A DNA stretch of 64,000 nt from DTU013 sp964512095 (lineage in GTDB: Bacteria; Bacillota; Clostridia; Acetivibrionales; DTU013): positions 1-64,000 of the forward strand of contig CAZEIH010000002.1 of assembly GCA_964512095.1 (NCBI GenBank). Reading direction: 5' to 3'. Numbering within the stretch: position 1 is the stretch's first letter; each line of letters opens with the position of its first letter. A program made the translations under genes and the position numbers. A model generated the notes under the pieces. It was given only the letters and a program-made list of their open reading frames with translations. It ran no database searches and was not told where the DNA came from. Shown here one piece after another: positions 45,028 to 55,244 of this stretch.

Positions 45028-46431
45028 CTACCTTGCACCTCCTGCAGCTATTTCAACCAGAGTATCAATCTCGTCTCTGGTACGCTTTTCTGTCACGGCC
45101 ACTAGCCAGCAATCCTTCATTTCAGGATAGAACTGTTCCAACTCAAGTCCTCCAATGATGCCGTTTTCCAAAAGCCGTTTGATAATTGCGCTTAACGGTT
45201 CGTCCAGCGCCCTGATGACAAACTCCTTAAAGAAAGGAGCGGAATTTACTTTTTCGAATTTACCAGAGGCTATCAATTTATCAAATGCATAATGGGCTTT
45301 ACTAAGGCAAAGCTTTGACACTTCCTTCAAGCCTTGTTTACCCATTGTTGACAGATACACTGTGGCTGTCAGTGCATTGAGTGCCTGATTCGAGCATATG
45401 TTTGATACTGCTTTTTCTCTTCTGATATGCTGCTCCCTTGCCTGAAGCGTTAGCACATACCCTCGTCTACCATCGTGGTCCGTGGTCTGGCCAACAATTC
45501 TCCCGGGCATTTTCCTAACGAGCTCTTTTTTAGCAGCCAGGAAACCAAGATGCGGACCGCCGAAGCTCAATGGATTGCCAAGAGACTGGCCGTCTCCTGC
45601 TGCAATGTCTGCGCCATACTCACCTGGGGGCTTAAGAATAGATAGTGATATGGGGTCGACACAGGCTATGGAAAGCGCGCCGTTTTGATGTGCAAGCTCT
45701 GTAGCATTTTCCATGTCCTCAATTGCGCCAAAGAAATTAGGATTCTGAATTATTACCGCTGCAACCACACTGTCAATTTGACCCTTTGCATTGTTAATAG
45801 AAACGACATTATCGGGGCTGCCACTTGACAGGCGCTTCCTTAGATCAGCAATACAGGTGGTACCATCTGCCAATTCGGCCTCCACCACTTCAAAACCCAC
45901 AAACTCAGCATATGTTTTAAGAACCTCTCTGTATTCCGGATGTAGGCCCTTTGATACAAGCACCCTACTTCTGCCTGTTTGCCGAACTGCCATCAGCGCT
46001 GCTTCTGCTACTGCCGTAGCTCCGTCGTACATAGAAGCATTTGAAACATTAAGACCTGTCAGCGAGCAAATCATGGTTTGATATTCGAATATGGTCTGAA
46101 GAGTCCCCTGGCTAATCTCTGGCTGATATGGGGTATAGGCTGTATAAAATTCCGATCTGGAAATCACATGTTTTACGACTGACGGAATAAAATGGTCATA
46201 TGCGCCCGCTCCAAGAAAGCATGTATGAGTACCTACATGAGCATTTTTCGAGGCAAGCCCCTTCATATATCTTGTCAACTCTTGCTCCGACATACCATCA
46301 GGAATATCCATCTCCCTACCAAGTCTTAGCTCATTAGGTATATCAGAAAACAGTTCCTCTATGTCGTCCACTCCTATGGCAGACAGCATTTTCAACTGAT
46401 CCTCCTGAGTGTTAGAAATATAGCGCAACAT
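45028..46431 (-). CDS. gcvPA: Glycine dehydrogenase (decarboxylating) subunit 1
   Basis: 467 residues; the non-PLP half of the two-subunit P-protein. Conserved blocks include YTPYQPEISQGTLQTIFEYQ, NASMYDGATAVAEA and DGQSLGNPLSFGGPHLG. The start ATG 46431 (MLRYISN) follows GGAGGAATAATC. It is 2 nt after gcvH and adjoins gcvPB, so the subunits are co-translated. Confidence 0.96.
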   Translation of the reverse strand: MLRYISNTQEDQLKMLSAIGVDDIEELFSDIPNELRLGREMDIPDGMSEQELTRYMKGLASKNAHVGTHTCFLGAGAYDHFIPSVVKHVISRSEFYTAYTPYQPEISQGTLQTIFEYQTMICSLTGLNVSNASMYDGATAVAEAALMAVRQTGRSRVLVSKGLHPEYREVLKTYAEFVGFEVVEAELADGTTCIADLRKRLSSGSPDNVVSINNAKGQIDSVVAAVIIQNPNFFGAIEDMENATELAHQNGALSIACVDPISLSILKPPGEYGADIAAGDGQSLGNPLSFGGPHLGFLAAKKELVRKMPGRIVGQTTDHDGRRGYVLTLQAREQHIRREKAVSNICSNQALNALTATVYLSTMGKQGLKEVSKLCLSKAHYAFDKLIASGKFEKVNSAPFFKEFVIRALDEPLSAIIKRLLENGIIGGLELEQFYPEMKDCWLVAVTEKRTRDEIDTLVEIAAGGAR

Positions 46432-46433
46432 GA

Positions 46434-46817
46434 TTATTCCTCCTCTGCGCAAAATTCTCCATACTTCTCCTCATCCATTAGCCCGTCAAGTTCAGACAGA
46501 TCATCAGGCTCAATGGCAGCTATCCAGTTATCATAGGGCTCGGTGTTTAGCAACTCCGGTGCATCATTAAGAGCTTCATTCACCTTTGTAATGGTGCCTG
46601 AGACTGGAGAGTAAACATCAGATGCGGTCTTAACAGATTCCACCACACTTAGCTGATCCCCTGCCTTGATTTTTTGACCTACCTTAGGCAGTTCAACAAA
46701 AACAATGTCTCCCAATGCATTTTGGGCAAAAAAAGATATACCAGTGTATATGATACCGCCTTCCTCTCTTGCCCATTCATGTTCCTTTGTAAATTTAGTT
46801 CCTTTATAAGTATTCAT
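46434..46817 (-). CDS. gcvH: Glycine cleavage system H protein
   Basis: 127 residues. Lipoyl domain with the lipoylated Lys in SVVESVKTASDVYSP; shuttles the aminomethyl group between P and T proteins. The start ATG 46817 (MNTYKGTKF) follows GGAGGATGACT. The 149-nt gap to gcvT holds a copy of the dispersed repeat, unusual in this otherwise tight operon. Confidence 0.96.
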   Translation of the reverse strand: MNTYKGTKFTKEHEWAREEGGIIYTGISFFAQNALGDIVFVELPKVGQKIKAGDQLSVVESVKTASDVYSPVSGTITKVNEALNDAPELLNTEPYDNWIAAIEPDDLSELDGLMDEEKYGEFCAEEE

Positions 46818-46845
46818 AGTCATCCTCCTAAACATAATGTTTTAA

Positions 46846-46948
46846 GTCAGATGGAGACTGAGCTCCGCCTGACCAAGAAACTTAATTAATTCGTCTTCAT
46901 TCATCGCTAACCTATAGAGGTCAGAGTCTTCTGAAGGCACAGATAAAC
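46846..46948 (+). repeat. Dispersed two-hairpin repeat, copy C (full length)
   Basis: Complete copy with a few substitutions: GTCAGATGGAG / CTCCGCCTGAC hairpin, AATTAATTCGTCTTCATTC, ACCTATAGAGGT hairpin and GTCTTCTGAAGGC. It lies inside the gcv operon between gcvT and gcvH, antisense to them. Confidence 0.9.
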
Positions 46949-46966
46949 CTTGTCAAAAGATAAGCT

Positions 46967-48061
46967 TCACCTCTTGTAAAATGGCGGCTTCACTAGCCTG
47001 GCCGCGTATGGCTTATTTCTTACCACCACCTCTATACTATTTCCCACATCTATACAAGCCAAATCAACAAGGGCAAGGCCCATGTTTTTCTTCACTGTTG
47101 GGAAAAATCCTCCACTTGTAACATGTCCGCCAATTTTTCCATCACAATACACCTCATAACCTGTCCTTGGAATTGCCCTTTCAATCATCTCAAAGCCAAC
47201 TATTTTCTGCCTTGGCCCATCCTCCAGCTGCTTCTGCAGGGACACTTTTCCTATAAAATCCCCCTTGAGAGGTTTAAAAAACTTCTCAAGTCCCGCCATG
47301 ACAGGTGAAATGTCCTCTGATAGCTCCTGGCCGTACAGCGGCAGATTTGCTTCCAGCCGTAGAGTATCCCGTGCCCCCAGCCCTGCCGGCTTAAGTCCGT
47401 ATGCAACACCTGTTTCAAGGAGTATGTCCCAAAGCTTTGTGGCATCATTCGGTCTACAGTAGAGCTCGAATCCATCTTCTCCGGTGTACCCTGTACGTGA
47501 CAGCATGACCTTAATACCACCTACAACAACATCATTTATGTAGCTAAAAAATCTCAAGCTCAATAGTATATCTTCATCAGTAAGCTGCCGTAGTATGTTA
47601 ACAGCCTCAGGTCCTTGCAGTGCCAGCTGGGCATATTCACCTGAACGGTTTATTATATTAACATTGCCTTGCTTTTTCTCCTGCAGCCATAAATAATCCT
47701 TGGTAGTGTTAGATGCATTTACAACCAATAAATAGTTGTCATCTGTTTGCTTATAGACAAGTAAATCGTCCACCGTTCCGCCGTCCGGATAGCACATTGG
47801 AGAATATACTGCCTTGCCCGGCTTTGCTTTTACATCGTTAATAAGCATACTTTGTAAGAAATCGAAAGCCCCGCTACCGCTAATCTCAATCTCTCCCATA
47901 TGAGACACATCGAACAGCCCCGCCTTTGTACGGACAGCTTCATGCTCCTGTAGTATACTGCTGTATTGTATTGGTAGCAGCCAGCCGTGAAAATCGACGA
48001 TTTTGCCTCCCTGTTGGACATGGTTATCGTAAAGGGGTGTTTTTAGGTTTAATGTTTCCAT
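46967..48061 (-). CDS. gcvT: Aminomethyltransferase (glycine cleavage T protein)
   Basis: 364 residues; moves the methylene group from aminomethyl-GcvH to tetrahydrofolate, releasing ammonia. Conserved blocks FDVSHMGEIEISG, LLVVNASNTTKDYLW, SRTGYTGEDGFELYC and LGARDTLRLEANLPLYG. The start ATG 48061 (METLNLKTP) follows AGGAGGCCTATCC. It is 69 nt after lplA. Confidence 0.96.
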   Translation of the reverse strand: METLNLKTPLYDNHVQQGGKIVDFHGWLLPIQYSSILQEHEAVRTKAGLFDVSHMGEIEISGSGAFDFLQSMLINDVKAKPGKAVYSPMCYPDGGTVDDLLVYKQTDDNYLLVVNASNTTKDYLWLQEKKQGNVNIINRSGEYAQLALQGPEAVNILRQLTDEDILLSLRFFSYINDVVVGGIKVMLSRTGYTGEDGFELYCRPNDATKLWDILLETGVAYGLKPAGLGARDTLRLEANLPLYGQELSEDISPVMAGLEKFFKPLKGDFIGKVSLQKQLEDGPRQKIVGFEMIERAIPRTGYEVYCDGKIGGHVTSGGFFPTVKKNMGLALVDLACIDVGNSIEVVVRNKPYAARLVKPPFYKR

Positions 48062-48130
48062 GGATAGGCCTCCTGTCATAATATGTAATACTTTGATAAA
48101 CTCTTGATATCAATATAGGTTTCTTTGCAT

Positions 48131-49411
48131 TTAAAGGCTCTTGTTCTGTAGCCATTCAACAATATCGGCAGTCATTACCCTTACCTGGGAACTACTCGAC
48201 TCCCAAACAGAAGAACCGTCCCCCTGGCTAAAATCGCCCAGCTCATAGAAATCAGACTCTTCTCCTGTCTCATTCCCGGTCTCTGCTTGATTCCAGGTTC
48301 TAACTCCGACTTGGGCTAAATCTCTTCCACCTGGCTCATTCCCAACCCATGCCATGTTCCCGACACTCGCCTCGTTCTCAGCACATGCCATATTCCCGGC
48401 ACCTGTTTCACAGCCGGCCGTCCAAGCCTCATTCCCAACCCTAGATCCGACTAAGGCCAAATTTCCGCCACCTGCTAAAGCATATATCCTCTCCGCCAGT
48501 TCACTGGCGTTGTATCTACAGCCCTTCAATACGGTAGCAAGTCCTGCAATATAGGCTTCGTTCATGGCATCCGAGTATATAGTAGCATGGCTTACTATGC
48601 CGTCCTCCAACTTAAATGCCATTTCCACTCCACCCCAGGGAAATCTAGTTTCAATTTGCACATCAAATTCAGGAGCATTGCCATATCGCCACGCCCAGGA
48701 AGAATACTTACAGTATAGCTCCTCCAGGGCTGTCCGGCTTTCCCTGCTCCTTCTGAGGCCTTTTTCTACCTCCTCACTGCAGCCGTACTCTTCCCTAAAG
48801 GCTGCAATCAAAGCGTCAGCCACAGCATCAACATCAAGGCCGGTCTTTAGTTCTGAAAGATTAACTACTCTTGAGCTAACAGACTTTACGCCCTTGGAGC
48901 TTATTTTATCCCTTGATACCTGCAGATATTTTGAAAGCTTGTCAATATCAGTGGAAACAAGTATTGTTCCATGGTGGTATGCACTGTTTTTCCTGTAACA
49001 GAAGGCATTGCCTGAAAATTTTCGACCATCAACAATCAGGTCATTCCTACCACTTTTTTCAGCAGCTATACCCAGGCTATTTACAGCCTTAAGTACTACA
49101 CTCAACTGCCTGTCCTGATCATATACATCGCTTCCGGCAATGAAAGTAAAGTTGAGATTACCCATATCATGGTATACAGTACCTCCGCCCGAGAGCCTTC
49201 TTGCAAGCTTGCCTGCATCACTTTCCAGCAGATTAGTCCTACATTCCCTCCACGGGTTTTGGTTTCTGCCAATCACAACTGTTTTGTCATTCCGCCAAAG
49301 ATATAGTATCGTTTCCCCCCGTCTCACATTCTCCAGTAGATTCTCCTCAATCGCCAAGTTCCACCAAGGGTCAACAGATTTCGTTCGTATAATTCGAGTA
49401 TTGTATACCAT
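48131..49411 (-). CDS. lplA: Lipoate-protein ligase A with repeat insert near the C-terminus
   Basis: 426 residues; activates lipoate with ATP and attaches it to GcvH. Family motifs: ARRLSGGGTVYHDMGNLNFT, GRNDLIVDGRKFSGNAF (catalytic Lys) and the C-terminal accessory domain. Between the last accessory-domain helix (LAERIYALAGGG) and the closing helix (MTADIVEWLQNKSL) lies an insert of about 75 residues made of degenerate GNxAxVGNE-type repeats, absent from ordinary LplA (about 330 residues). The start ATG 49411 follows CCGGAGGC. First gene of the leftward gcv operon; no glycine riboswitch is visible upstream. Confidence 0.92.
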   Translation of the reverse strand: MVYNTRIIRTKSVDPWWNLAIEENLLENVRRGETILYLWRNDKTVVIGRNQNPWRECRTNLLESDAGKLARRLSGGGTVYHDMGNLNFTFIAGSDVYDQDRQLSVVLKAVNSLGIAAEKSGRNDLIVDGRKFSGNAFCYRKNSAYHHGTILVSTDIDKLSKYLQVSRDKISSKGVKSVSSRVVNLSELKTGLDVDAVADALIAAFREEYGCSEEVEKGLRRSRESRTALEELYCKYSSWAWRYGNAPEFDVQIETRFPWGGVEMAFKLEDGIVSHATIYSDAMNEAYIAGLATVLKGCRYNASELAERIYALAGGGNLALVGSRVGNEAWTAGCETGAGNMACAENEASVGNMAWVGNEPGGRDLAQVGVRTWNQAETGNETGEESDFYELGDFSQGDGSSVWESSSSQVRVMTADIVEWLQNKSL

Positions 49412-49618
49412 TTATAAGCCTCCGGATGGGCACCAGGTTATAATATCTTTACGATAATCACCATAGATAATGTTTTTTATCCCAGTACATCTAATTAATT
49501 ATACTGAAACTTTTGCAGGTTTTCAATTCATACAGTTTTCTTTTGCATAAATAATGTAACATAAGTGTACCCAAGCCAATATTATGTAAAAGGAATAATA
49601 TTGCGAGGAGTGTTATAT

Positions 49619-49858
49619 ATGAAATTTTCAGAATCTAATACTGGTTCAAAAGCTGAATTCGCTGACTACATTAAAAAAATCGTCCCTGATCTGTTTGCAG
49701 GAAGACTAGCTATCGAGGGGAAAACAGTAACTATACCATCAGACACAGACCTTGACTATAAGGTCAAATTCGATGAAAGCGATGAGGGTGGCTCTGTATC
49801 AATTAAAGTATCCTGGGACAATCCAAACCTAGAACTGGAAATTGAAGAAGAAGAATAA
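49619..49858 (+). CDS. Small acidic amphi-Trp-domain-like protein
   Basis: 79 residues, start ATG 49619 with CGAGGAG 8 nt upstream. The pattern LAIEGKTVTIPSDTDLDYKV, then VSIKVSWDNPNLELEIEEEE, resembles the small amphi-Trp domain proteins of archaea and bacteria, whose role is unknown. Acidic C-terminus; no signal peptide. It precedes the spore-coat kinase genes, separated by a hairpin. Confidence 0.65.
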   Translation: MKFSESNTGSKAEFADYIKKIVPDLFAGRLAIEGKTVTIPSDTDLDYKVKFDESDEGGSVSIKVSWDNPNLELEIEEEE

Positions 49859-49872
49859 GCCACAAAGCCTAA

Positions 49873-49895
49873 TCAGGGGGATCAAATCCCCCTGA
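49873..49895 (+). terminator. Hairpin after the amphi-Trp gene
   Basis: Perfect 10-bp stem TCAGGGGGAT-CAA-ATCCCCCTGA. No T-run follows, so termination may be partial, with some transcript entering the coat-kinase genes. Confidence 0.6.
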
Positions 49896-49930
49896 TGACG
49901 TTATGTATAAATATGAGGAAGGTGACACTA

Positions 49931-50962
49931 ATGCCCATAGAAGCTGTAGAGCCGCTGGAACAGGTTATAAAGCATTACAACCTAAATGTCATAGACATCA
50001 GAAATGAATCGTATAAAGGTAAGAAGGGCGTATGGTGGGTCAAGACTTCATCAGGTATGAAAATTCTAAAAAAGATATCCAACTCTGAGCAGACCCTAAG
50101 GTTTATTCTGGATGCTATTAAGCACCTGTCAAAAAACGGCGTGCTACTACCAATGGTCAACAAAACCATCAATGGAAATGAGTATGTAGATATGAACGGT
50201 GTGTGCTTTGTACTCACTGATGCCATAGATGGAAAAAGCCCATCCTATTCTAATCCTGAAGAAATGCACCTTATCACCAGTAGCCTTGCCAAATTTCATA
50301 AGGCGTCCCGGGGTTTTCATCCCACCGATGGGACTAAGCCAAAGTACCACCTGGGGACTTGGCCTGAAAGCTATTTTGAAAAGCTAGAGGATATCAGAGC
50401 TTACTATGATAGTGAATTAACAAAAACCAATCATAATGATGTTAATACAGTGATTTTGAATGAATTCCCCACATTTTACAAACGTGGGAAGCTTGCTATA
50501 GATGGCATCATGGGTAACGACTACCTAAACTGGTCCAAGAATGCAGAAATAACGGGCTCTCTATGCCATCAGGATTTTGCGGCAGGCAATCTGCTACTTA
50601 CAGCAGCAGGCCAGCTCTACGTTCTGGATACAGACTCGATAACAGTGGATATTGCAGCCAGAGATATCAGAAAGCTGCTTAATAAGGTCATGAAGAAAAG
50701 GGGTAAATGGGACACTGAGCTAGCCAGTAGTATATTGGGGTATTATCAGTCAATAAATCCCCTTACAGCAGACCAGTGGGAGGTAGTCAGACTCGATTTA
50801 CTGTTCCCCCACCTTTTTATCGGCGCAGTTAACAAGTATTGCTACAGGCGTGATAAGGAGTGGTCAGAGGAGAAGTACCTAAAGAGGATTAGAGAGATGG
50901 CTGCCTTTGAAAAAACTGCGATGCCAGTATTAGAGAATTTTAGTTCAATTATTCCAGTATGA
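49931..50962 (+). CDS. CotS-family spore-coat kinase-like protein
   Basis: 343 residues with an aminoglycoside-phosphotransferase/CotS fold: an N-lobe with lysine (GMKILKKISN), hinge (CFVLTDAIDGK), the catalytic loop CHQDFAAGNLL (HxDxxxxN) and DTDS metal motif. Family members sit in the spore coat or exosporium and may phosphorylate sugars or proteins. I use ATG 49931 (MPIEAVEP) with AAGGTGA upstream; the open frame begins at 49895. First of two related genes; likely expressed late in sporulation. Confidence 0.85.
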   Translation: MPIEAVEPLEQVIKHYNLNVIDIRNESYKGKKGVWWVKTSSGMKILKKISNSEQTLRFILDAIKHLSKNGVLLPMVNKTINGNEYVDMNGVCFVLTDAIDGKSPSYSNPEEMHLITSSLAKFHKASRGFHPTDGTKPKYHLGTWPESYFEKLEDIRAYYDSELTKTNHNDVNTVILNEFPTFYKRGKLAIDGIMGNDYLNWSKNAEITGSLCHQDFAAGNLLLTAAGQLYVLDTDSITVDIAARDIRKLLNKVMKKRGKWDTELASSILGYYQSINPLTADQWEVVRLDLLFPHLFIGAVNKYCYRRDKEWSEEKYLKRIREMAAFEKTAMPVLENFSSIIPV

Positions 50963-51081
50963 CCACATTTGTTGGCCTTATTGGAGGCTAGTCAATAAAC
51001 ACCTGTGCGGCATCAGTGCCAATTAAGCAAACGACAACTATATGTTTAGTACAATAATCAGAACTGAAAGGATTGAGACTT

Positions 51082-52236
51082 TTGAACAATATAAACGACA
51101 ACAATGCCCTGAAGGCTCCAACTGCTCCTGAAACCGCCGGCACTCCTAAAGCTGCAGCTTTAGTCGATACAAACGACGCCCTAAAAACCAAGGCTGCCTT
51201 TAGGCCCGGCACTCTAAAAGCTGCAGCTACCCTGGAGACCAGTGAATCACTGGCAGCCAATGTGCTGAAGCAATACGGGATGAGTCCTGAAGGAATCGAG
51301 CTTATACAGGGCGGAACAATAAAGACTGTCTGGAAGTTTGGAACCGGCGGTAGGAACTTCTGCCTTAAACGTTTGAAGCAGACTCTAGATAAGGCACTTT
51401 TTTCAGTTAATGGGCAGATTTTCATAAAAAAATCTGGAGGTCTTGTTCCGGGGGTTGTTTTAAACATGGCCGGAGAGCCTGTTACACAGTACAATAAACA
51501 GCTATTTGTAGTATATGAATGGATTAATGGAAAGGATATGAGCTTCTCCCTGGAAACCGACCTGAAGCAAGCTATCCAAGGGCTTGCCCATTTTCACATT
51601 GCATCAAAGGGCTACAATCCTCCGGAGACTGCCAGGATTTCCACAAAGCTTGGCAAGTGGCCTAATCAATATCTGTCCATGAAAAAAAAGCTGGCCTCCT
51701 GGATGGAAATAGCTGTACAAGGCACATATAGCGCCTCATATTCAGCCTATCTATCGAATACAGGCAAAATGATAGCCCTAGCAGATATGGCTTTGGAAAC
51801 GCTAGCCAGCTCGGCCTATAATGAATTAGCAAGGCCAGGAACCACCTCTGTGGTCCTATGCCATCAGGATTATGGCAAAGGCAATGCACTAGCAGCACCA
51901 GAAGGTATTTATGTACTGGATCTGGACGGAGTAACCTATGACCTGCCTGCTAGAGATCTAAGGAAAATAATTGGAAAGAATGCTGAAAGTCGCGGCCAAT
52001 GGTCAACAAAGACCATATCAGATATTCTCGACTGGTACACCCAAATTAATCCACTTAACAAAGAGGAGCTCCAAGTGCTCCTTGCAGACCTCACATTCCC
52101 CCATTGGTTTTATGGGCTGGTCAAGAACCAGTTTCAAAACGGTAAATCTCTAAAGGCCTCAGAGATAGAAAAAATTGCGAGACTTGAGTCCTCTAAAGAA
52201 GAAATCATTAAGCTTTGCATCATAAGGAGTGATTAA
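51082..52236 (+). CDS. CotS-family protein with repetitive N-terminal extension
   Basis: 384 residues. Residues 1-60 form an Ala/Thr/Lys-rich low-complexity segment with echoing units (GTPKAAALVDTNDALKTKAA, then GTLKAAATLETSES). From about 65 on it is a CotS-type kinase fold: NFCLKRLKQTL, EWINGKDMSFSLE, catalytic CHQDYGKGNAL, DLDG. The probable start is TTG 51082, 9 nt from GGA. It overlaps the following glycosyltransferase reading frame and is likely co-expressed with it. Confidence 0.82.
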   Translation: MNNINDNNALKAPTAPETAGTPKAAALVDTNDALKTKAAFRPGTLKAAATLETSESLAANVLKQYGMSPEGIELIQGGTIKTVWKFGTGGRNFCLKRLKQTLDKALFSVNGQIFIKKSGGLVPGVVLNMAGEPVTQYNKQLFVVYEWINGKDMSFSLETDLKQAIQGLAHFHIASKGYNPPETARISTKLGKWPNQYLSMKKKLASWMEIAVQGTYSASYSAYLSNTGKMIALADMALETLASSAYNELARPGTTSVVLCHQDYGKGNALAAPEGIYVLDLDGVTYDLPARDLRKIIGKNAESRGQWSTKTISDILDWYTQINPLNKEELQVLLADLTFPHWFYGLVKNQFQNGKSLKASEIEKIARLESSKEEIIKLCIIRSD

Positions 52237-52237
52237 C

Positions 52238-55058
52238 TTGAAGATTGCACTCATTTGCACTGAAAAACTCCCCGTACCGCCGGTAGCCGGTGGTGCGATT
52301 CAGTTATATATAGATGGTATTGTTCCATACCTATCCCAGGAGCATGATATAACAGTTTTCAGCATTCGATATAAAGACCTACCTGATGAAGAAATACGGG
52401 ATAACATAAGATATATCCGGGTACCGGGCAGGACTGATAAGATATATGTCAACAGTCTAAAGACCAGGCTATCAGCATTTGCTACTGATAATAAACTGCC
52501 TTGGGATCTGATTCAGGTATTCAACCGTCCAAAGTTTTTACTACAGCTTGCAGATAGCTTTCCCAACGATAAATTTAGTCTGAGCCTTCACAATGAAATG
52601 CTGCATTATGAAAAGATTTCAGAGGAAGCTGGGCTGAGATGTATAGAAAAATCAGAATTTATTAACACCGTCAGCGAATATATCGCTAACACGGTGACAA
52701 ATCGTTTCCCATCAGCCATGGAAAAAATGCATATAGTATACTCTGGTGCAGACCATAGTATCTACACTCCTCCCTGGACAGAACAGGGTGCCCTAAAAAA
52801 GCTTGAAATGAAGTCAAAATATGGACTGCAGAACCATCGGGTAATACTGTATGTTGGCAGGTTAAGTATAAAAAAAGGAGTCCACATACTCATTGAAGCC
52901 ATGGAAAATGTTATGAAAACTCACCCTAACACTGCTCTGGTAATTGCCGGCAGCAAATGGTATGGCAAGAATGAGATTGACAAATACACCCTCTCCCTCC
53001 ACGAACAGGTTAAGTCCCTTCCGGGGCCTGTGGTTTTCACCGGCTTTATCCCACCTTGCGATATACCTGAATATTACAGTATGGGAGATGTATTTGTCTG
53101 TGCATCCCAGTGGAACGAGCCGCTAGCAAGGGTTCACTATGAGGCTATGGCTGCAGGACTTCCAATAATAACCACAAACAGAGGTGGTAATGCAGAGGTA
53201 ATACATCAAGATGGCCTTGATATATCTAATGCCAATAGTGTCGGTAATGACCGCAATACTGATTCCAATGACCCAATCCATATTGATACATCCAGCACAG
53301 CTAGCAACTCACCTACAGCTGGTCCTGAAGGCTGTGGCCTGGTAATAGAGAAATACAACAGCCCTACAGCTATGGCAGATAAGATATGCCTGCTATTGGA
53401 GCATCCCAACCTTGCCCTTTCAATGGGAAAGTTGGGCAGGAAGCTAGCAGAAGAAAAATATAACTGGAAAAGGGTAGCAGCAGAAATATTCGAAAGGATT
53501 ATGCCTGCCACATCAGACACACCTGATGACAAACTAAAGAATAATGATACAGGAAACCCATTTGATTACATTCCAAAAAAATCCACAACAAGAGCTAATC
53601 CTCAGGTAATAACCAGTAACCCCAGAATACAATCCTCAGTAATGGAAAAGCCTACTCACAATATAAGCAACATTCCGGTTTCCAACAGTCCATCCAATGC
53701 ACCTGCATTAGAAAATGAGGATGAAGAATCAAAACAACATGATTCCACAAATGTTACTATTATCGGTACTGGGTATGTTGGCCTTGTAACAGGCGTATGT
53801 CTGGCATCCGTTGGCAGGAATGTCATCTGCTGTGACAATAACACAGAGAAAATAGAAGGACTGCATAAGGGTATTCTGCCAATATATGAGCCGATGCTTC
53901 AAAGCTTGGCGGACAATTGCATCAAAAAAAAACGCCTAAGCTTCACCACAGATATTTCTAAGGCTGTGGACCACTCCGACGTTATCTTTATCAGCGTCAA
54001 CACTCCAACTCTTGCAGACAACAGTTGTGACACCGGCAGGGTATTTGAAGTAGCCCGCAATATTGGAAAACACATGGATCGCTACAAGGTAATAATCAAC
54101 AAAAGCACTGTCCCTGTGGGTACAGGGCAGAAGGTCAAAGAAGTAATTTCCTCTATACTTGAAAATCGAAATATAGAATTAGGCTTTGATGTCGTATCAA
54201 ACCCCGAGTTTCTAAGAGAAGGGGCTGCGGTTAATGACTTTATTTTTCCCGACAGAATCGTAATTGGAGCTGATAGCAAAACTGCTGCAGACATCGTCAG
54301 TGATATATATCGTGAGCAGGTAGACAGCAACACACCGGTCCTGGTAACAAATATAGAAACAGCTGAGATGATCAAATATGCATCAAATGCATTTTTAGCA
54401 ACAAAAATTAGCTTTGTAAACGAAATGGCAAACTTGTGCGAAAAATGCGGAATAGACATCTCCATGGTTACAAAGGGGATGAGTCTGGACACTAGGATAG
54501 GACCTCATTTTCTTAGACCAGGTCCAGGCTTCGGAGGAAGCTGCTTTCCTAAGGATGTAAAGGCACTTGAGGCTCTTGGAAGGAATTATGGCTGTAACCA
54601 GCTAATTCTCGGCAGCGTTCTAGCGGTAAATCAGCTTCAGAGAGAACAAATGGTCAAAAAGGTTGAGGAAGCACTTGGAGGACTGGAAAACCGTAAGATC
54701 ACAGTGCTTGGCTTGTCCTTTAAGCCGTGTACTGATGACATTAGAGAGTCCCCGGCTGTTGATATAATAACGCAGCTGCTTAAAAATAATGCTAGTGTTA
54801 CAGTATTTGATCCTCAGGCTATGGAAAATATGAAGAAGGAGCACCCGGAAATGAAGCTCAGATACCGCAACAATGTATATTCTGCCTGCTCCAAAAGCGA
54901 ATGTGTTCTGCTACTAACCGAGTGGAAGGATTTCTCCGCGCTGAATTTCAAGAAGCTCAAATCAATAATGAGAAAACCAATTTTCATGGATTTACGAAAC
55001 GTCTATGATCCTGACTATGTAAAGAGCTTTGGCTTCTATTATGAGGGAGTAGGCAAAA
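52238..55058 (+). CDS. Glycosyltransferase 4 / UDP-glucose 6-dehydrogenase fusion
   Basis: At least 940 residues, running into the assembly gap. Residues 1-420 are a GT4 glycosyltransferase (LPVPPVAGGAIQLYIDGI, EPLARVHYEAMAAGLPIITT), with an Asn/Ser/Asp-rich insert of about 40 residues at 326-366. A Ser/Asn/Pro linker (420-500) leads to a complete UGDH domain: NAD site IGTGYVGLVTG near 507, STVPVGTGQKV, catalytic Cys in FGGSCFPKDVKAL. UGDH oxidises UDP-glucose to UDP-glucuronate, so the fusion could make and transfer the same sugar. UGDH ends normally near FGFYYEGVGK, so the stop is probably just inside the gap. The start TTG 52238 has AAGGAG 8 nt upstream. Confidence 0.85.
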
Positions 55059-55158
55059 NNNNNNNNNNNNNNNNNNNNNNNNNNNNNNNNNNNNNNNNNN
55101 NNNNNNNNNNNNNNNNNNNNNNNNNNNNNNNNNNNNNNNNNNNNNNNNNNNNNNNNNN
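55059..55158. other. Assembly gap (100 N)
   Basis: Filler of round length, true size unknown. The stop codon of the fusion gene probably lies inside. Confidence 0.98.
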
Positions 55159-55244
55159 AAGTAATAATGAAATGCTTTGTTTGGTAACTAATTATGTTAT
55201 TTAAACATAAACTGATATCACAAAGAAGTCCTTGGAGGTTTTTA

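Noticed and set aside
49412..49618. Glycine riboswitch expected before the lplA-gcv operon
   Set aside because: I looked for the tandem aptamer core and saw none in this 200-nt leader or before gcvT.
55159..55204. Continuation of the UGDH fusion past the gap (SNNEMLCLV)
   Set aside because: The UGDH domain is complete before the gap and the joined frame depends on the filler length.
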